A stretch of DNA of 64,000 nt from Candidatus Rokuibacteriota bacterium (GTDB taxonomy: Bacteria > Methylomirabilota > Methylomirabilia > Rokubacteriales > CSP1-6), in assembly GCA_030647435.1 (NCBI GenBank), contig JAUSJX010000167.1, forward strand, positions 1 through 64,000. Reading direction: 5' to 3'. Positions within the stretch are counted from its first letter, which is position 1, and each line of letters begins with the position of its first letter. The notes under the pieces were generated by a model, which was not told the origin of the DNA, made no database searches, and saw only the letters and a program-made list of their open reading frames with translations. The position numbers and the translations under genes are program-made. Positions 29,940 to 42,300 of this stretch are shown in pieces.

Positions 29940-31105
29940 GTGCGTGCCTCCTTCGAAAAGCCCCCCGGCCCGGACAGACCCACGAGCAGCGGCACGACCA
30001 GGAGCCCCATGCCGGCCAGCACCAGGTAGACCGCGCCCGGAGGCATCCAGGCGAGGAGGGTCGTGGCGATGACCGGGCCCACGAAGGCGGCCGCGATCCG
30101 CGATGAGTTGACGATGCCGATGGCCGTCCCCGACGCGCGCTGCGCGATGGCCGCCACGGACAGCGGGAAGACCGGCGCGATGCAGAGCACCTGCAGGAAG
30201 CGGAGGACGCCGAAGCTCCAGACGCCGGGCGCGGCGGCCAGCGCCGCCAGCCCGAGCGACGAGGCCGCGAGGAACCACACGATGGTGCGCCGGTCGCCCA
30301 CGATCTCGCCGACACGCGGGGCGAGCATCGCGCCGACCGCCGCGGCCGCCCCGGTGGCCAGGAGCAGAAACCCGCTCACCTCGAGCATGTCCGACGGAGC
30401 GACTCCCAGCGGCGGAAGGATCTGCGGCAGGATGGCCGTGAGAAAGAAGACCTGCGTCGAGCCCGCGAGGACCAGGAGGCAGACCGTCGCCACCTCCTTG
30501 ACCGATGCCGTCGGCGGGCGCTCGTGTAGGGGCCGCTCCACCGGCCGGTACGGCACACCCCACGCGACCAGGGCCGAGCAGGCCCAGAGCATGAGGCCCG
30601 CCGCCACGAACGAAAACCGGAAGCCGATGCGGACGGCCACGAGCGCGCCCGCGGCCGGGCCGAGCACCTGCCCCAGCGTCATGCCGGACTGGATCGACGC
30701 GATACCACGCCGCACGTCGCGGCCGGAGCGCCCCACCATGATGAAGGCGAAGGTCGACACGGCGCCCATGAAGCCCAGCAGCATGCGCGAGAAGAACAGC
30801 TCCGGAAGGGTGCGGGCCATCGCCATGAGGAAGAAGCCCCCGCCCTGCAGGAGCTGGGTGAAGATGTACGACCGCTTCGGGTGGCGCTCGCCGAAGAAGC
30901 GCGCCGAGAACGGCGCCGTCACCACGGTCACGAGCGAGCTGACGCCGAGGATCCAGCCCGTCCAGCGGAGCGTCGCCGCCGCGTCCACCGTCGACATCTT
31001 CAGGATGTAGAAGGGCAGGCTGACGAACACGAACGACCAAGCGAAGGTGCCGAAGAACATCGAGAACGGCAGCACCCAGTCGCCCCGGAACGTTTGCTTA
31101 GCCAT
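29936..31105 (-). CDS. MFS transporter
   Basis: 389 residues with about 12 membrane segments and an MFS-like loop (FSARFFGERHPKRSYIF), plus an N-terminal half containing LGFMGAVSTFAFIMVGRSGR. It is a secondary transporter, probably a drug/metabolite exporter, of unknown substrate. It is inserted between the permease and ATPase genes of an ABC importer, with a 4-base overlap on one side and 3 bases on the other, so it is made together with them. Confidence 0.88.
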   Translation of the reverse strand: MAKQTFRGDWVLPFSMFFGTFAWSFVFVSLPFYILKMSTVDAAATLRWTGWILGVSSLVTVVTAPFSARFFGERHPKRSYIFTQLLQGGGFFLMAMARTLPELFFSRMLLGFMGAVSTFAFIMVGRSGRDVRRGIASIQSGMTLGQVLGPAAGALVAVRIGFRFSFVAAGLMLWACSALVAWGVPYRPVERPLHERPPTASVKEVATVCLLVLAGSTQVFFLTAILPQILPPLGVAPSDMLEVSGFLLLATGAAAAVGAMLAPRVGEIVGDRRTIVWFLAASSLGLAALAAAPGVWSFGVLRFLQVLCIAPVFPLSVAAIAQRASGTAIGIVNSSRIAAAFVGPVIATTLLAWMPPGAVYLVLAGMGLLVVPLLVGLSGPGGFSKEART

Positions 31106-31108
31106 GCC

Positions 31109-32776
31109 CTACGCCCGGAAGAGCCCGGCGCCGCCGCGCGCGAGGCGCGTGGCGAGCCAGGTGCCGGCCGCGACGAGCGCGATGGCGACCACGCCGAGCG
31201 CGGCGCCGGGGCCGCGGCCCACGGCCGACTGCATGTAGAGATAAATGCCGTACGAGAGCGGCCCGAGCTCGACGTGCGGCACGAGAAGAATGGTCGATGA
31301 GAGATCCACCGCGGAGCTGACGAAGGCCAGGAGCCCGCCCGCGAGAAGCCCGCGCCCCATGAGCGGGAGCGTCACCTTGAGAAACGCGCGCGCGCGGCTG
31401 GCGCCCAGGTTCTGCGCCGCTTCTTCGAGCGAGACCGGCAGCTGCTGGAGCGCGGCGTAGGCGCCGCGCACCGTGTAGGGCAGCCGGCGCACGGCGTAGA
31501 CGATGACGAGGATGAGCCAGGTCGAGGTCAGCGGCGCCCCCAGCCCCGGCACGCTCCAGCCGTGGAAGACGTGCAGGTACCCCACCGCCAGCACCACACC
31601 CGGCACCGCCAGCGGCATGGTGGCGATGGCATCCAGCCACTGCCGCCCGCGGGTCCGCCCGCGCAGCAGGAGCCAGGCGATGACGGTCCCCAGTCCCACG
31701 TCGAGCGCCGCCGCCAGCAGCGCGTAGCGCAACGTGTTCCAGATGAAGTGCGGCGCGCGGAAGAGGATCTCGTCGTAATTGCCCAGCGTATACACGGAGG
31801 GCAGCGGCGAGAGACTCCAGACCTTGGACACGGACAGGAGCGCGATGCCCACGTGCGGGAGAAGCGCCGGCCCCAGGAGCAGGATGGCAATCGCCCACAC
31901 CGCGAGCGTCCCGGTCGCGCCGAGCGCCACGGCCGGCGTCTCGCCGCTCCGCCCGAGCGACGTGAAGTCACCGCGCCCCAGGAGCCCCTTCGAGATCCAC
32001 AGCGCCGAGAGCGACAGCGCCACCAGCACGGCGCAGATGACATAGCCGTCCACGTCGGTCAACCCCACCGTCGTCACGCGCATGTAGGCCTGCGGCGCCA
32101 GCAGCTTGGTGTAGTTGAGCATGAGCGGAGTGCCGAGGTCGTCGATCACGCGGATGAATGTCAAGAGCGCTCCGGCCGCGTAGCCCGGCAGTGACAGCGG
32201 CAAGAGGACGCGACGAAAGAGCCGGAAGCCGGACGATCCCAGGTTCTGCGCCGCCTCTTCGAGCGACCGGTCGAGCGCCGAGAGCGCGGCCGCCGTGTTC
32301 AGCCAGATGAAGGGAAAGTAGTGGAGCGTCTGCACCATGATCACGCCCCAGAGCCCCTCCATGAACGGCACGGTCACGCCGAATCGCTCGAGGAGGAAGA
32401 GGTTGACCGTGCCGCTGCGCCCCAGGATCTGCTGGAACGCGACGGCCCCGACGAAGGGCGGGATGACGAGCGGCAGGAGTCCGAGCGTCGTCAGCAGCCC
32501 GCGCCCGGGGAAGCTGTAGCGGACCGTGAGCAGCGCCAGCGGCACCGCGATCAGGCTGCCCAGCGCCACCGCGAGCACGCCCGACACCAGCGTGTTAACG
32601 AGGGCCTCCCGGAAGAGCGGGCGCGCGAAGAAGGCGAGGAGCGGCGCCGCGGTCGGCCGGCCGTCCACCATGACCGCAACGGAAAGCACCTGGAGCAGCG
32701 GGTACACAATGCCCGCACCCAGCAGGAGGAGCAGGGACCACACCAGCGCGCTCTCGGCGCTCGGGCGCCGGGTCAC
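31109..32776 (-). CDS. ABC transporter permease with two fused inner-membrane domains (FbpB type)
   Basis: 555 residues with about 12 membrane segments and two binding-protein-dependent transport domains. The EAA loops are SLEEAAQNLGSSGFRLFRRV in the first half and SLEEAAQNLGASRARAFLKV in the second. The fused layout is typical of ferric iron and 2-aminoethylphosphonate importers. The start is GTG. It heads the permease-MFS-ATPase operon and would work with the 28824 ATPase and a periplasmic binding protein encoded elsewhere. Confidence 0.92.
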   Translation of the reverse strand: MTRRPSAESALVWSLLLLLGAGIVYPLLQVLSVAVMVDGRPTAAPLLAFFARPLFREALVNTLVSGVLAVALGSLIAVPLALLTVRYSFPGRGLLTTLGLLPLVIPPFVGAVAFQQILGRSGTVNLFLLERFGVTVPFMEGLWGVIMVQTLHYFPFIWLNTAAALSALDRSLEEAAQNLGSSGFRLFRRVLLPLSLPGYAAGALLTFIRVIDDLGTPLMLNYTKLLAPQAYMRVTTVGLTDVDGYVICAVLVALSLSALWISKGLLGRGDFTSLGRSGETPAVALGATGTLAVWAIAILLLGPALLPHVGIALLSVSKVWSLSPLPSVYTLGNYDEILFRAPHFIWNTLRYALLAAALDVGLGTVIAWLLLRGRTRGRQWLDAIATMPLAVPGVVLAVGYLHVFHGWSVPGLGAPLTSTWLILVIVYAVRRLPYTVRGAYAALQQLPVSLEEAAQNLGASRARAFLKVTLPLMGRGLLAGGLLAFVSSAVDLSSTILLVPHVELGPLSYGIYLYMQSAVGRGPGAALGVVAIALVAAGTWLATRLARGGAGLFRA

Positions 32777-32843
32777 GACATGCTGTTCGAGGTGAGACGT
32801 GGCCGAGCCGAAGGCGTGGCGGCTCGAGCTGAACGGCGAGGGC

Positions 32844-33179
32844 TCACCGCCAAGAGGCCAGCGCCTCCTGGCGTGTCGGGTGGATGCTCATGACCTTGAT
32901 GAGGCGGGTCATCTCGAAGATGGCGCGAACGTCCTCCTGCAGGGTGCAGAGCCTGACGTCGCCCCCTGCGGCGCGCGCCTGCTTCATGGCGGCGACCAGG
33001 GCGCCCATGCCGGAGCTGTCGATGTAGCCGACGCCGCCCAAGTCCACCAGGAGGCGGGACTGCCCGCGGTCGATGAGACTCGCGAGCGTGCGCCTGACCG
33101 GGTCCACCGTGGCCATGTCGAGATCCCCGCGCGGCGCAACCACCGTCACCCCGTCCGCCTGCGTTACGTCGATGTCCAT
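32844..33179 (-). CDS. STAS-domain anti-sigma factor antagonist (RsbV/SpoIIAA-like)
   Basis: 111 residues, one STAS domain. The phosphorylatable serine is in VGYIDSSGMGALVAAM near residue 57. In partner-switching systems the unphosphorylated form binds the anti-sigma kinase and frees the sigma factor or other target. The kinase gene lies 26 bases upstream and a PP2C phosphatase at 38151-39314, so all three players are in the window. Confidence 0.93.
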   Translation of the reverse strand: MDIDVTQADGVTVVAPRGDLDMATVDPVRRTLASLIDRGQSRLLVDLGGVGYIDSSGMGALVAAMKQARAAGGDVRLCTLQEDVRAIFEMTRLIKVMSIHPTRQEALASWR

Positions 33180-33205
33180 GGTCCTCCTTGAGTCACGGCT
33201 GGGGG

Positions 33206-33655
33206 TCACGGCTGGGCCCTCTTGGCGTCGGGTCCCCGGCCCTGGCGGTACTTGACCATGGTCCAGCGCGTGCCTCGCTCGCGGGCGACGTCGAACGAGA
33301 GGCTGTCGGCGATGGTCTTGACCAGGAAGAGCCCGTAGCCGCTGTCGGGCAAGGCGTCGAGATCGGGCGTCTCGTACCCGTCGGCGTCGAAGGGCTTGCC
33401 GAAGTCCTCGACCTCGATGACGAGCGAGTCGGCCGAGGAGCGGACCGAAACCTGGATGGGCTGGCCGCCCCGGCCTTCGTAGGCATGCTGGATGGAGTTC
33501 GCGCAGAGCTCGCCCACGGCCAGCAGGAGGTTGGACTGCTCCTGCTTCGGGACGCCGTGGTGGGCCAGCTCGTCGCGCAGCCACTTGCGCAGTCGCACGA
33601 GATGCTCGGCCTCGCTGGTCATGGAGAACGTGCTGCCGGCGGCCTTGGGCGTCAC
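33206..33655 (-). CDS. RsbW/SpoIIAB-like anti-sigma serine kinase
   Basis: 149 residues, HATPase_c fold without a phosphoacceptor domain. The N box is AVGELCANSIQHAY, the G1 region VIEVEDFGKPFD and the G2 region DSGYGLFLVKTIADS. It should phosphorylate the STAS protein encoded next to it and sequester a partner when the antagonist is phosphorylated. Start is GTG at 33655, or ATG at 33622. No sigma factor gene is in the window. Confidence 0.9.
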   Translation of the reverse strand: MTPKAAGSTFSMTSEAEHLVRLRKWLRDELAHHGVPKQEQSNLLLAVGELCANSIQHAYEGRGGQPIQVSVRSSADSLVIEVEDFGKPFDADGYETPDLDALPDSGYGLFLVKTIADSLSFDVARERGTRWTMVKYRQGRGPDAKRAQP

Positions 33656-33755
33656 TTTGCTGTCACGCGGGCGGCAGGCGTACGGTTCGGGTCGAGCATC
33701 GCGCCGAACATGGTGCCGGTAAGAATAGCACGGAGACGGCGGGGCTTCTCAGGGC

Positions 33756-33771
33756 GCCTCCGGCCGGAGGC
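33756..33771. repeat. 16-base perfect palindrome between kinase and RsbW genes
   Basis: GCCTCCGGCCGGAGGC, in the 138-base gap downstream of the PAS hybrid kinase. It could form a short hairpin in the transcript, but no T-run follows on the minus strand, so terminator function is doubtful. Confidence 0.35.
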
Positions 33772-33793
33772 CGCATCGGGCACCAGGAAACCG

Positions 33794-36088
<2,295 letters not shown>

Positions 36089-36277
36089 CGTCCTGAATTT
36101 CGCAGCGTCACAGGACCTTACCTTCCTTCACGGGTCGGCGACGGGCTCGATCCAGTGGCGCGAGTGGAGAGCCACCCGCAGTTAATCTACCGTAGCGAGA
36201 ATCGGTCGGCGGGTCAAGATTTGGATGGGCCCGCCGGGGGCTTCACTCGTGCGCCTCCCAGCGGTCGGAGAGGCCGG

Positions 36278-36820
36278 CTACCCGAGAACGCAGAAGCCCT
36301 GTGACTCGACCCCGAGCGGCACGTTGAACTTGCTGCGGAAATTCTCGAGCGCGACGACCGCGGTCAGCTCGACGATCTGCGCCTCGTCGAAGTGGGACCG
36401 GAGCCGCGCGAAGAGCTCGTCGCTGGCGCGCTGGCCCGTGATGGTCATGGCCTCCGCGTACTCGAGCGCCGCGCGCTCCATCTCCGAGAAGCGGCGGCTC
36501 TCCCGCCACGCCGGCACCTCGCGGATCTTGTCCTCGTCCGCCCCCGCCTGCATCCCCCTGGATGCGTTGATGTCGATTCAGAAGGGGCAGCCGTTGATCA
36601 GCGCGACACGGAGGTAGACGAGCGGCACGAGGAAAGCCGGCAGCCGCCCCGACTTCTCGATGGAGGCCGAGAGCTGCTTGGCCGCCTTCAGGATGGGCGG
36701 GCAGTGGGCGAAGACCTTCGTGGTGTTGAAGAGACCGCCGAAGAGCTCGCGCTCCTTGGCGAAGATGTCCTTGAGGATGGGATCGCCGCCGTCGTCTTCT
36801 ATCTCGCGCACTCTCGGCAT
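36278..36820 (-). CDS. AhpD-like (carboxymuconolactone decarboxylase family) protein, probable selenoprotein CxxU
   Basis: Two halves in one frame are separated by a single TGA at 36578-36580, and together give 180 residues, the normal length of AhpD/CMD-like proteins. The TGA is codon 81, exactly the second Cys of the CxxC redox motif: ALINGCPF-U-IDINASRGMQ (Cys78, U81). The flanks are intact and well conserved (KIREVPAWRESRRFSEMERA, LEYAEAMTITGQRASDELF). AhpD-like selenoproteins with CxxU are a known class. A stem-loop with a SECIS-like apical loop begins 12 bases after the TGA. The ATG at 36820 has GAGGT 7-8 bases upstream and lies 5 bases after the binding-protein stop. Predicted thiol/selenol peroxidase or reductase-like role. 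The alternative is a nonsense mutation of a Cys codon. Confidence 0.72.
36550..36565 (-). promoter_or_regulatory. Candidate bacterial SECIS hairpin
   Basis: Minus-strand GCATCC-AGGG-GGATGC: a perfect 6-bp stem with a 4-base loop whose second base is G. The loop starts 18 bases after the TGA, within the spacing described for bacterial SECIS elements. The loop AGGG resembles the AGGU loop of E. coli fdhF. It would recruit SelB to decode UGA as selenocysteine. Confidence 0.6.
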
Positions 36821-36825
36821 GGTGT

Positions 36826-38154
36826 CTACCTCATTCGCGCGGCCTGGTCCGCGCGGTCTATGGCCTTGGCGTAGTTGCGCTTGGCGGCCGAGTCCCACTC
36901 GGTCTCGAGCCGCGACTTCACGTCGGGCTTGTCCTTGAAGGCCGCGTTGAACGCCTTGTCCGCCGCCTGCTTGCCGTCCAGCGGCACGGTGCCGGCGAGC
37001 CTCCGCGCTTCAGCGAGCTCGGCCGCTCCCAGGTCGAGGCGCCGTCCCGGCTCCCGCACCTTCGGCGCGGTGGCCTCGGCGGCGTAGATCGCGCCCCAGG
37101 CCGCCTTGAGCTCGGCGTGGCGGAACGTGATGATCTGGTCGAAGAGGGCATTGACGATATTGCGCCTCCCGGAGGACAGCTTGTCGTCGAACTCGATCCC
37201 TCCGAGCTTCATCGTGAACGGGTTGGGATAGCCCTTGGGCGCGCGGCTGTAGAGCGCGGGCACCACGGGCAGCCTGCCGATCTCGGTCGAGAAGAGCTTC
37301 ATCTGCCCTTCGTCGGACAGGAGGTACTCGACGAAGGCGCGCGCATTGTCGGGGTTGGGCCCGTTCCGGACCACCGCCACGGAGGCAGGCACGACCGCCG
37401 TCAGCGAGGGATACGCGAAGCCGATCGGCTGCCCCGAGGCGATGGCCGAGAGCCCGAAGAAGTCGATGACCACCCCGATGCCGAGCTGGCCCGAGATGAC
37501 GGCCTCGGGCACCCCGAAGCTCCGCTCGGCGATCGCGCCCATGTTACCGCCCATCTGCATCAGCAGCGCCCAGCCCTTCTCCCAGCCGTAGGCCTGCAGG
37601 ATCACCTCGACCGTCAGGTGCGTGGTGCCGCTCCGCGACGGCGCAGAGATCGAGAGGTGCCCGTGGTAGCGCGGGTCGCTTAGGTCGGTCCACTCCTTGG
37701 GCGCCGGCAGCTTGTGGAGCGCCAGGTAGCGCGTGTTCCACATGAGGCCGTAGCCCGAGACGGCGAAGCCCCAGTACTGCCCGTCAGAGTCGTGGAGCGG
37801 GAAGCCGCCGACCTTGGCCGGCATGCGTGCGAGCGTCTCCTTCGGCAGGACGAGCTTGTCGAGGAGACCGTCGGCCTTGAGCGTCTGGAAGGCGTCCACC
37901 GCCGAGACCCAGAAGATGTCGGCCTCCGGCCGGGCTCGGGTCTCGCGGAGATAGGTCACGCCCTGGTTGGTCTGCTGCTGCTTGACGATCACCTTGACGC
38001 CGGGATGCTTCTGCTCGAAGGCCTGCTTGTAGGCCTCGAAGAGCTCCTTGGGGAAGGAGGTCAGCACCACGACCTCCTTGGTTGCCGCGGCGGCGGCGGG
38101 ATCAGCGGCGCCCAGTGCGGCAGCCGCGAGCAGGACGGCGACAAGCCGTCTCAT
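36826..38154 (-). CDS. ABC transporter substrate-binding protein (ferric/AEP type)
   Basis: 442 residues with a Sec signal peptide (RRLVAVLLAAAALGAADPA) and a type II binding-protein fold of the iron(III)/AEP group: VVVLTSFPKELFEAYKQAFE, RPEADIFWVSAVDAFQTL, ISAPSRSGTTHLTVEVI and NARAFVEYLLSDEGQMKL. It is about 90 residues longer than usual, with an extra C-terminal helical part. The ATG overlaps the PP2C gene stop by 4 bases. It is thus translated together with a regulator rather than with a permease. It probably feeds the permease/ATPase at 28.8-32.8 kb, which lacks a binding protein, or acts as a periplasmic sensor. Confidence 0.9.
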   Translation of the reverse strand: MRRLVAVLLAAAALGAADPAAAAATKEVVVLTSFPKELFEAYKQAFEQKHPGVKVIVKQQQTNQGVTYLRETRARPEADIFWVSAVDAFQTLKADGLLDKLVLPKETLARMPAKVGGFPLHDSDGQYWGFAVSGYGLMWNTRYLALHKLPAPKEWTDLSDPRYHGHLSISAPSRSGTTHLTVEVILQAYGWEKGWALLMQMGGNMGAIAERSFGVPEAVISGQLGIGVVIDFFGLSAIASGQPIGFAYPSLTAVVPASVAVVRNGPNPDNARAFVEYLLSDEGQMKLFSTEIGRLPVVPALYSRAPKGYPNPFTMKLGGIEFDDKLSSGRRNIVNALFDQIITFRHAELKAAWGAIYAAEATAPKVREPGRRLDLGAAELAEARRLAGTVPLDGKQAADKAFNAAFKDKPDVKSRLETEWDSAAKRNYAKAIDRADQAARMR

Positions 38155-39314
38155 GGCCGCTTGAGAATGAAGGCCGTCATGTCGTCGCGCATCCGGCCCG
38201 CCCCGTCCGCCAGCACCTCCGCGGTCAGAGCGTCGACCTGCGCCTGGGCGCCCAGATCCCGCGAGCGGTCCAGCGCCCGCAGCACGCGCTCGAGACCCGG
38301 GCGCTTGCCGTCGGCGCCGTGCGCCTCCGTCACGCCGTCCGTGAGGAAGACCAGACTGTCGCCCGACTCGAGGTCGACCTCGGCCTCCTCGAACGCCGCC
38401 TCCTCGAAGACGCCCAGGATCATGCCGCCCACGCTCACCGTCTTGGGCGCGGCGCCCGCGCGCACGAGGATGGGCTCGGGGTGGCCGGCCGACGCCAGCG
38501 CGACGCGCCCCTCGCGGCCGGGGAAGAGCACGGCCAGCACGATCGTCACGAACATCGAGGGTGGCATGTCGCGGCAGAGCGAGGCGTTGAGCCGCGCCAG
38601 CACCTCGGCGGGCTCGGCGAGCCCCCGCGCGATCTCGCGCAGGAGCGTCCGCACCATGACCATGAGCAGCGCGGCCGGGATGCCCTTGCCCGACACGTCG
38701 CCCACCGCGACCGCGATACGCTCGCCCATGGGCAGGATGTCGAAGAAATCGCCGCCGACCATCGTGGACGGACGCAGCACCGCGCCCGCCTCCAGCCCCG
38801 CCAGCGTCGGCGGCACGGGCGGCGTCAAGCGGACCTGGATGTCCCGCGCGGCCTCGAGGTCGCGCGTCAGCTGCGCGACGCCCTCCGTCGAGGACCACTC
38901 GCCGAGCACCCCGAGGAGCGGGGCGGTCAGCCGCGCGAGCGCCGTGCGTTTGAGCAGCGACTGCACGCGCACGAGCATCTCCGACGGCTCGAAGGGTTTG
39001 GCGACGTAGTCGTCGGCGCCGCGGTCGAAGCCGCGGATCTTGTCGGCGAGCTGCGCCTTGGCCGAGAGCATGATGACCGGCAGGTGGACGGTAGGCCCGT
39101 GCTCGCGGATGCGCTTGAGGGTCTCGAGCCCGTCCGCGCGCGGCATCATGACGTCGAGGATGACGAGGTCCGGCGGCTCGCGGCGAATGGCTTCGATGGC
39201 CTCGACGCCGTCGCCGGCCGTCTGCACCTCGAACCCCGCGCGGCGCAATGTCACGCTCAGCACGGTGCTGATGTCCGCCTCGTCGTCCACCACGAGGATC
39301 CGCGGGCGGCTCAC
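38151..39314 (-). CDS. Response regulator with PP2C (RsbU/SpoIIE-type) phosphatase
   Basis: 387 residues. Receiver at 1-125 (ILVVDDEADISTVL, phospho-Asp in DLVILDVMMPRADG, Lys in YVAKPFEPSE), then a SpoIIE-type PP2C domain (GGDFFDILPMGERIAVAVGD, VSGKGIPAALLMVMVRTLL, DGVTEAHGADG). When phosphorylated by the overlapping hybrid kinase it should dephosphorylate a STAS antagonist such as that at 32844-33179. The GTG start overlaps the kinase stop by 4 bases and its own stop overlaps the binding-protein start. Confidence 0.94.
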   Translation of the reverse strand: MSRPRILVVDDEADISTVLSVTLRRAGFEVQTAGDGVEAIEAIRREPPDLVILDVMMPRADGLETLKRIREHGPTVHLPVIMLSAKAQLADKIRGFDRGADDYVAKPFEPSEMLVRVQSLLKRTALARLTAPLLGVLGEWSSTEGVAQLTRDLEAARDIQVRLTPPVPPTLAGLEAGAVLRPSTMVGGDFFDILPMGERIAVAVGDVSGKGIPAALLMVMVRTLLREIARGLAEPAEVLARLNASLCRDMPPSMFVTIVLAVLFPGREGRVALASAGHPEPILVRAGAAPKTVSVGGMILGVFEEAAFEEAEVDLESGDSLVFLTDGVTEAHGADGKRPGLERVLRALDRSRDLGAQAQVDALTAEVLADGAGRMRDDMTAFILKRP

Positions 39315-42300
39315 CGGCCGACGCTCCGGTCCAGGCGCAGGTTGGCCCGGATGACGCCCAGGAGATCCGCCCGCGAAAACGGCTTGGACAGGTGCACCGT
39401 CGGCCCGAGCGCCCGCGTGTCGTCATCGCCCAGCTCCATGGCGGAGAGGATCACCACCGGGATCTCCCGAGTCCGCGCGTTCTCGCGCAGCAGCCGGATC
39501 GCCTCGAAACCGTCGAGGTCGGGCAGCATGAGGTCCATGGTGATCAGGTCGGGCTGCCGCTCCCGCGCGACCTCGACGGCCTCGAGCGCCCGGCCCGCCT
39601 CGAGGACGCGAAACCCCTCGAGCTCGAGCTGGTCACGCAGCAGCGTCCGGATGTCGTGCTCGTCGTCGACCACGAGAATCAGCGGGCCCTGCCCGGGGCC
39701 CGGCTCGGCGCCGTCGGTTCCGTCCACGCCCTCGCCGGCGGGCAGCGGCACGGTGACGGTGAACGTGGCGCCCTGCCCCAGCTGGCTCTCGACGCTGATC
39801 GAGCCGCCGTGCTCCTCGACGATCCCGCGGCAGATGGCGAGCCCCAGGCCCGTGCCGCCGACGGAGCGGACGTTGCTCCCGTCGAGCTGCTGGAACTTCT
39901 TGAAGAGCTTGCCCATGTCCTCCGCCGCGATGCCGCGGCCTTGGTCGGTGACGCGGACTACGAGCTGCCTGCCTGCGCGGGTCGCCGTCACGGTCACGGT
40001 CGACCCGGGAGGCGAGAACTTGATGGCGTTCGACAGGAGGTTGGTCACCACCTGCACCATCCGGTCCACGTCCACCCGCACCGGCGGCAGGTCGCCGGCC
40101 ACCTCGGTCTCGATGGCGATGCTGCGGGACTCGGCGAAGGCCACGATGCCGTCGACGGCGGCGGAGACGAACTCCTCCACGCGGTGCATGCCCAGCTCGA
40201 GCTGGATGCGTCCCGCCTCGATCTTGGAGATGTCGAGAATGTTGGTGATGAGGCGGATCAGCCGGTCCGTGTTCTTCACCGAGATGTCGACCAGCTGGCG
40301 CTGGGTCGCGTCGAGCTGGAGCGCCGGGTCGGACAGGAGGAGGTGCAGCGACCCCTTGATCGACGTGAGCGGCGTCCGCAGCTCGTGCGAGACGGTCGAG
40401 ACGAACTCGGTCTTCATCCGGTCGATCTCGCGCTGGCGGGTGACGTCGTTGAGCGTGAAGGTCACGCCGACGGTCTCGCCCAGGAGGTCGCGCATCGGCG
40501 CCGCCCGCCAGCCGAGTGTGCGGGGCTCGGGCGCCCGCAGCTCGAGGTCGCCCGCGGCGGCCGCCGGCCGGCCGCTGTCGACCATGGCCAGCAGCGCCTG
40601 TCCGTCCCCCTCCTCCCAGGCCACGGCGGGACCGAGCACCTCGACGAGATGCTGGAAGGGGCGTCCGACCACCTCGTCCGGGACGATGCCGAGCAACTCG
40701 CCGCCTTGCCGGTTAAAACCGACGATTCTTCCGCCGAGGTCCACCACGAGGAAGCCGTCCGAGGTCGACGCGAAAACCTGCTCCAGCTGGGTCTTCTTGT
40801 TCTCGGCCTCCTCGAAGAGCGCGGTGTTGTCGAGCGCCATGGCGAGCTGGTCGGCGTAGGCGGCGAGGAGCCGCGTCTCCGCCTCGTAGAGCGAGCGGTG
40901 CCCCGAAAAGAGCAGGGCCAGCCCGCCGAGCACGCGGCTGCGTCCGCGGACGGGGAAGGCGGCGAGCCCGCGGGGCCCGGCCTCGAGCACGCCCGCCGGG
41001 ATCAGGTCCGGGCGGGACATCGTGTCGGGCACTAGCAGGGGAGCCTCGCGCTTACCAAGCGGCTCGGCCAGCGCGCGCATGGCGTCTTCAGGCATCGCGC
41101 CCCAGCGGATCACCGTCCCCTGCCCCGAGCCGCCCTCGCCGAAGAGGATGACCGCGGCGCCCACAGCGCTGAAGGTCTGCCCCAGCCCCTGCAGGGCGTC
41201 GGGCAGCAGGCGCCGCGCGTCGAGCGTGCGGTGCAGCGTGCGCGCGGCGTCGTTCAAGAGCGCGGCGGCGGCCAGGTTGTACTGCGTGACCGTGTACAGG
41301 CGCGCGTTCTCGATGGCGACCGCGGCCTGCGCGGCCATGCTGGACAGCACGTGGACGTCGCGCTCGGTGAACCGGTGCCGCACCCGCGTCCCGCCCAGGA
41401 GCACGCCGTAGACTTCGTCGCGGATGATAATCGGCACGGCGATGTTCGCCCGCGGGCCGTCGGCGGCCTCGAGCGCCGCGACGGTCTCGGCCCGGTAGTG
41501 AAGCGACGGGTCCGTCTTCCAGTCCTGCGTCCAGACGGCGCGGCGCTCGGCATAGGCGCGGCCGCTCACGCCCTCGCCCGCCCGGAGCGTCTCGTCGCGC
41601 GTCATGGTCTCGGGCAGGTTGCGGCCGCGGACCAGGGCGAGCCCGTCGCGCGCCGTGTCCCAGCGGTAGAAGCCGGCCGCGTCGAGCTCCACCGCGGCGA
41701 GCGCGCTCTCGGTGATGATGTCGAGCACCTGCTCGAGGTCGAGCGTGGAGGACAGCCGCCGCGTCACCTCGACGAGGAGGGTCGCGTCGCGCTCGCGCCG
41801 CTGGGTCTCGGCCCAGAGGCCGGCGTTGGACACGAGGCTCTGGAGCTGCTGGCAGAAGAGCTCGAGCTGCGCCACGCCGCGCCTCGTGACGGTGCGGCGG
41901 CTGCGCGTGTTGTCGGCCAGCACCACGCCGATGGTGAGCTCCTGGAACCGCAGCGGCACGGCGGCGAAGCGATTCGCCCGCAGCAGCGGGTGCGCCTGGA
42001 GCGCCGGGTCGAGCGGCGGCAGCGCGCTTAGGTCGGCGTCGGAGAGGATGAGCGCGGTTTCGCCCGAGCGCCAGGCGCGCTCGATCGCCCCGCCGCCCGC
42101 GATGGGCACGGCGCTGCGGGCGGCGGCCTCCTCCTCGGTGCTGGCCGCAACCTCGAGCGCTGTTCCGTCGCTGTCGGGCAACAGGACGCTGATACGGTCG
42201 AAGTGGAGGGCCTCCTGGGCGCCGCGGACGAAGGTGTCCACCCGCTGCTGGAGGTCCATCGAGCGCATCATGCTCACGGTCAGCGTGTAGAGCTCCTCGC

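Noticed and set aside
33756-33771. Palindrome as a rho-independent terminator
   Set aside because: No T-run on either strand after the hairpin, and the flanking genes are co-directional; kept only as a low-confidence palindrome.
36278-36553. Second half of the AhpD-like gene as an independent gene
   Set aside because: The ATG has its G-run immediately adjacent with no usable spacing, and the preceding residues up to the TGA are conserved family sequence in the same frame, so it is the continuation of the upstream half.
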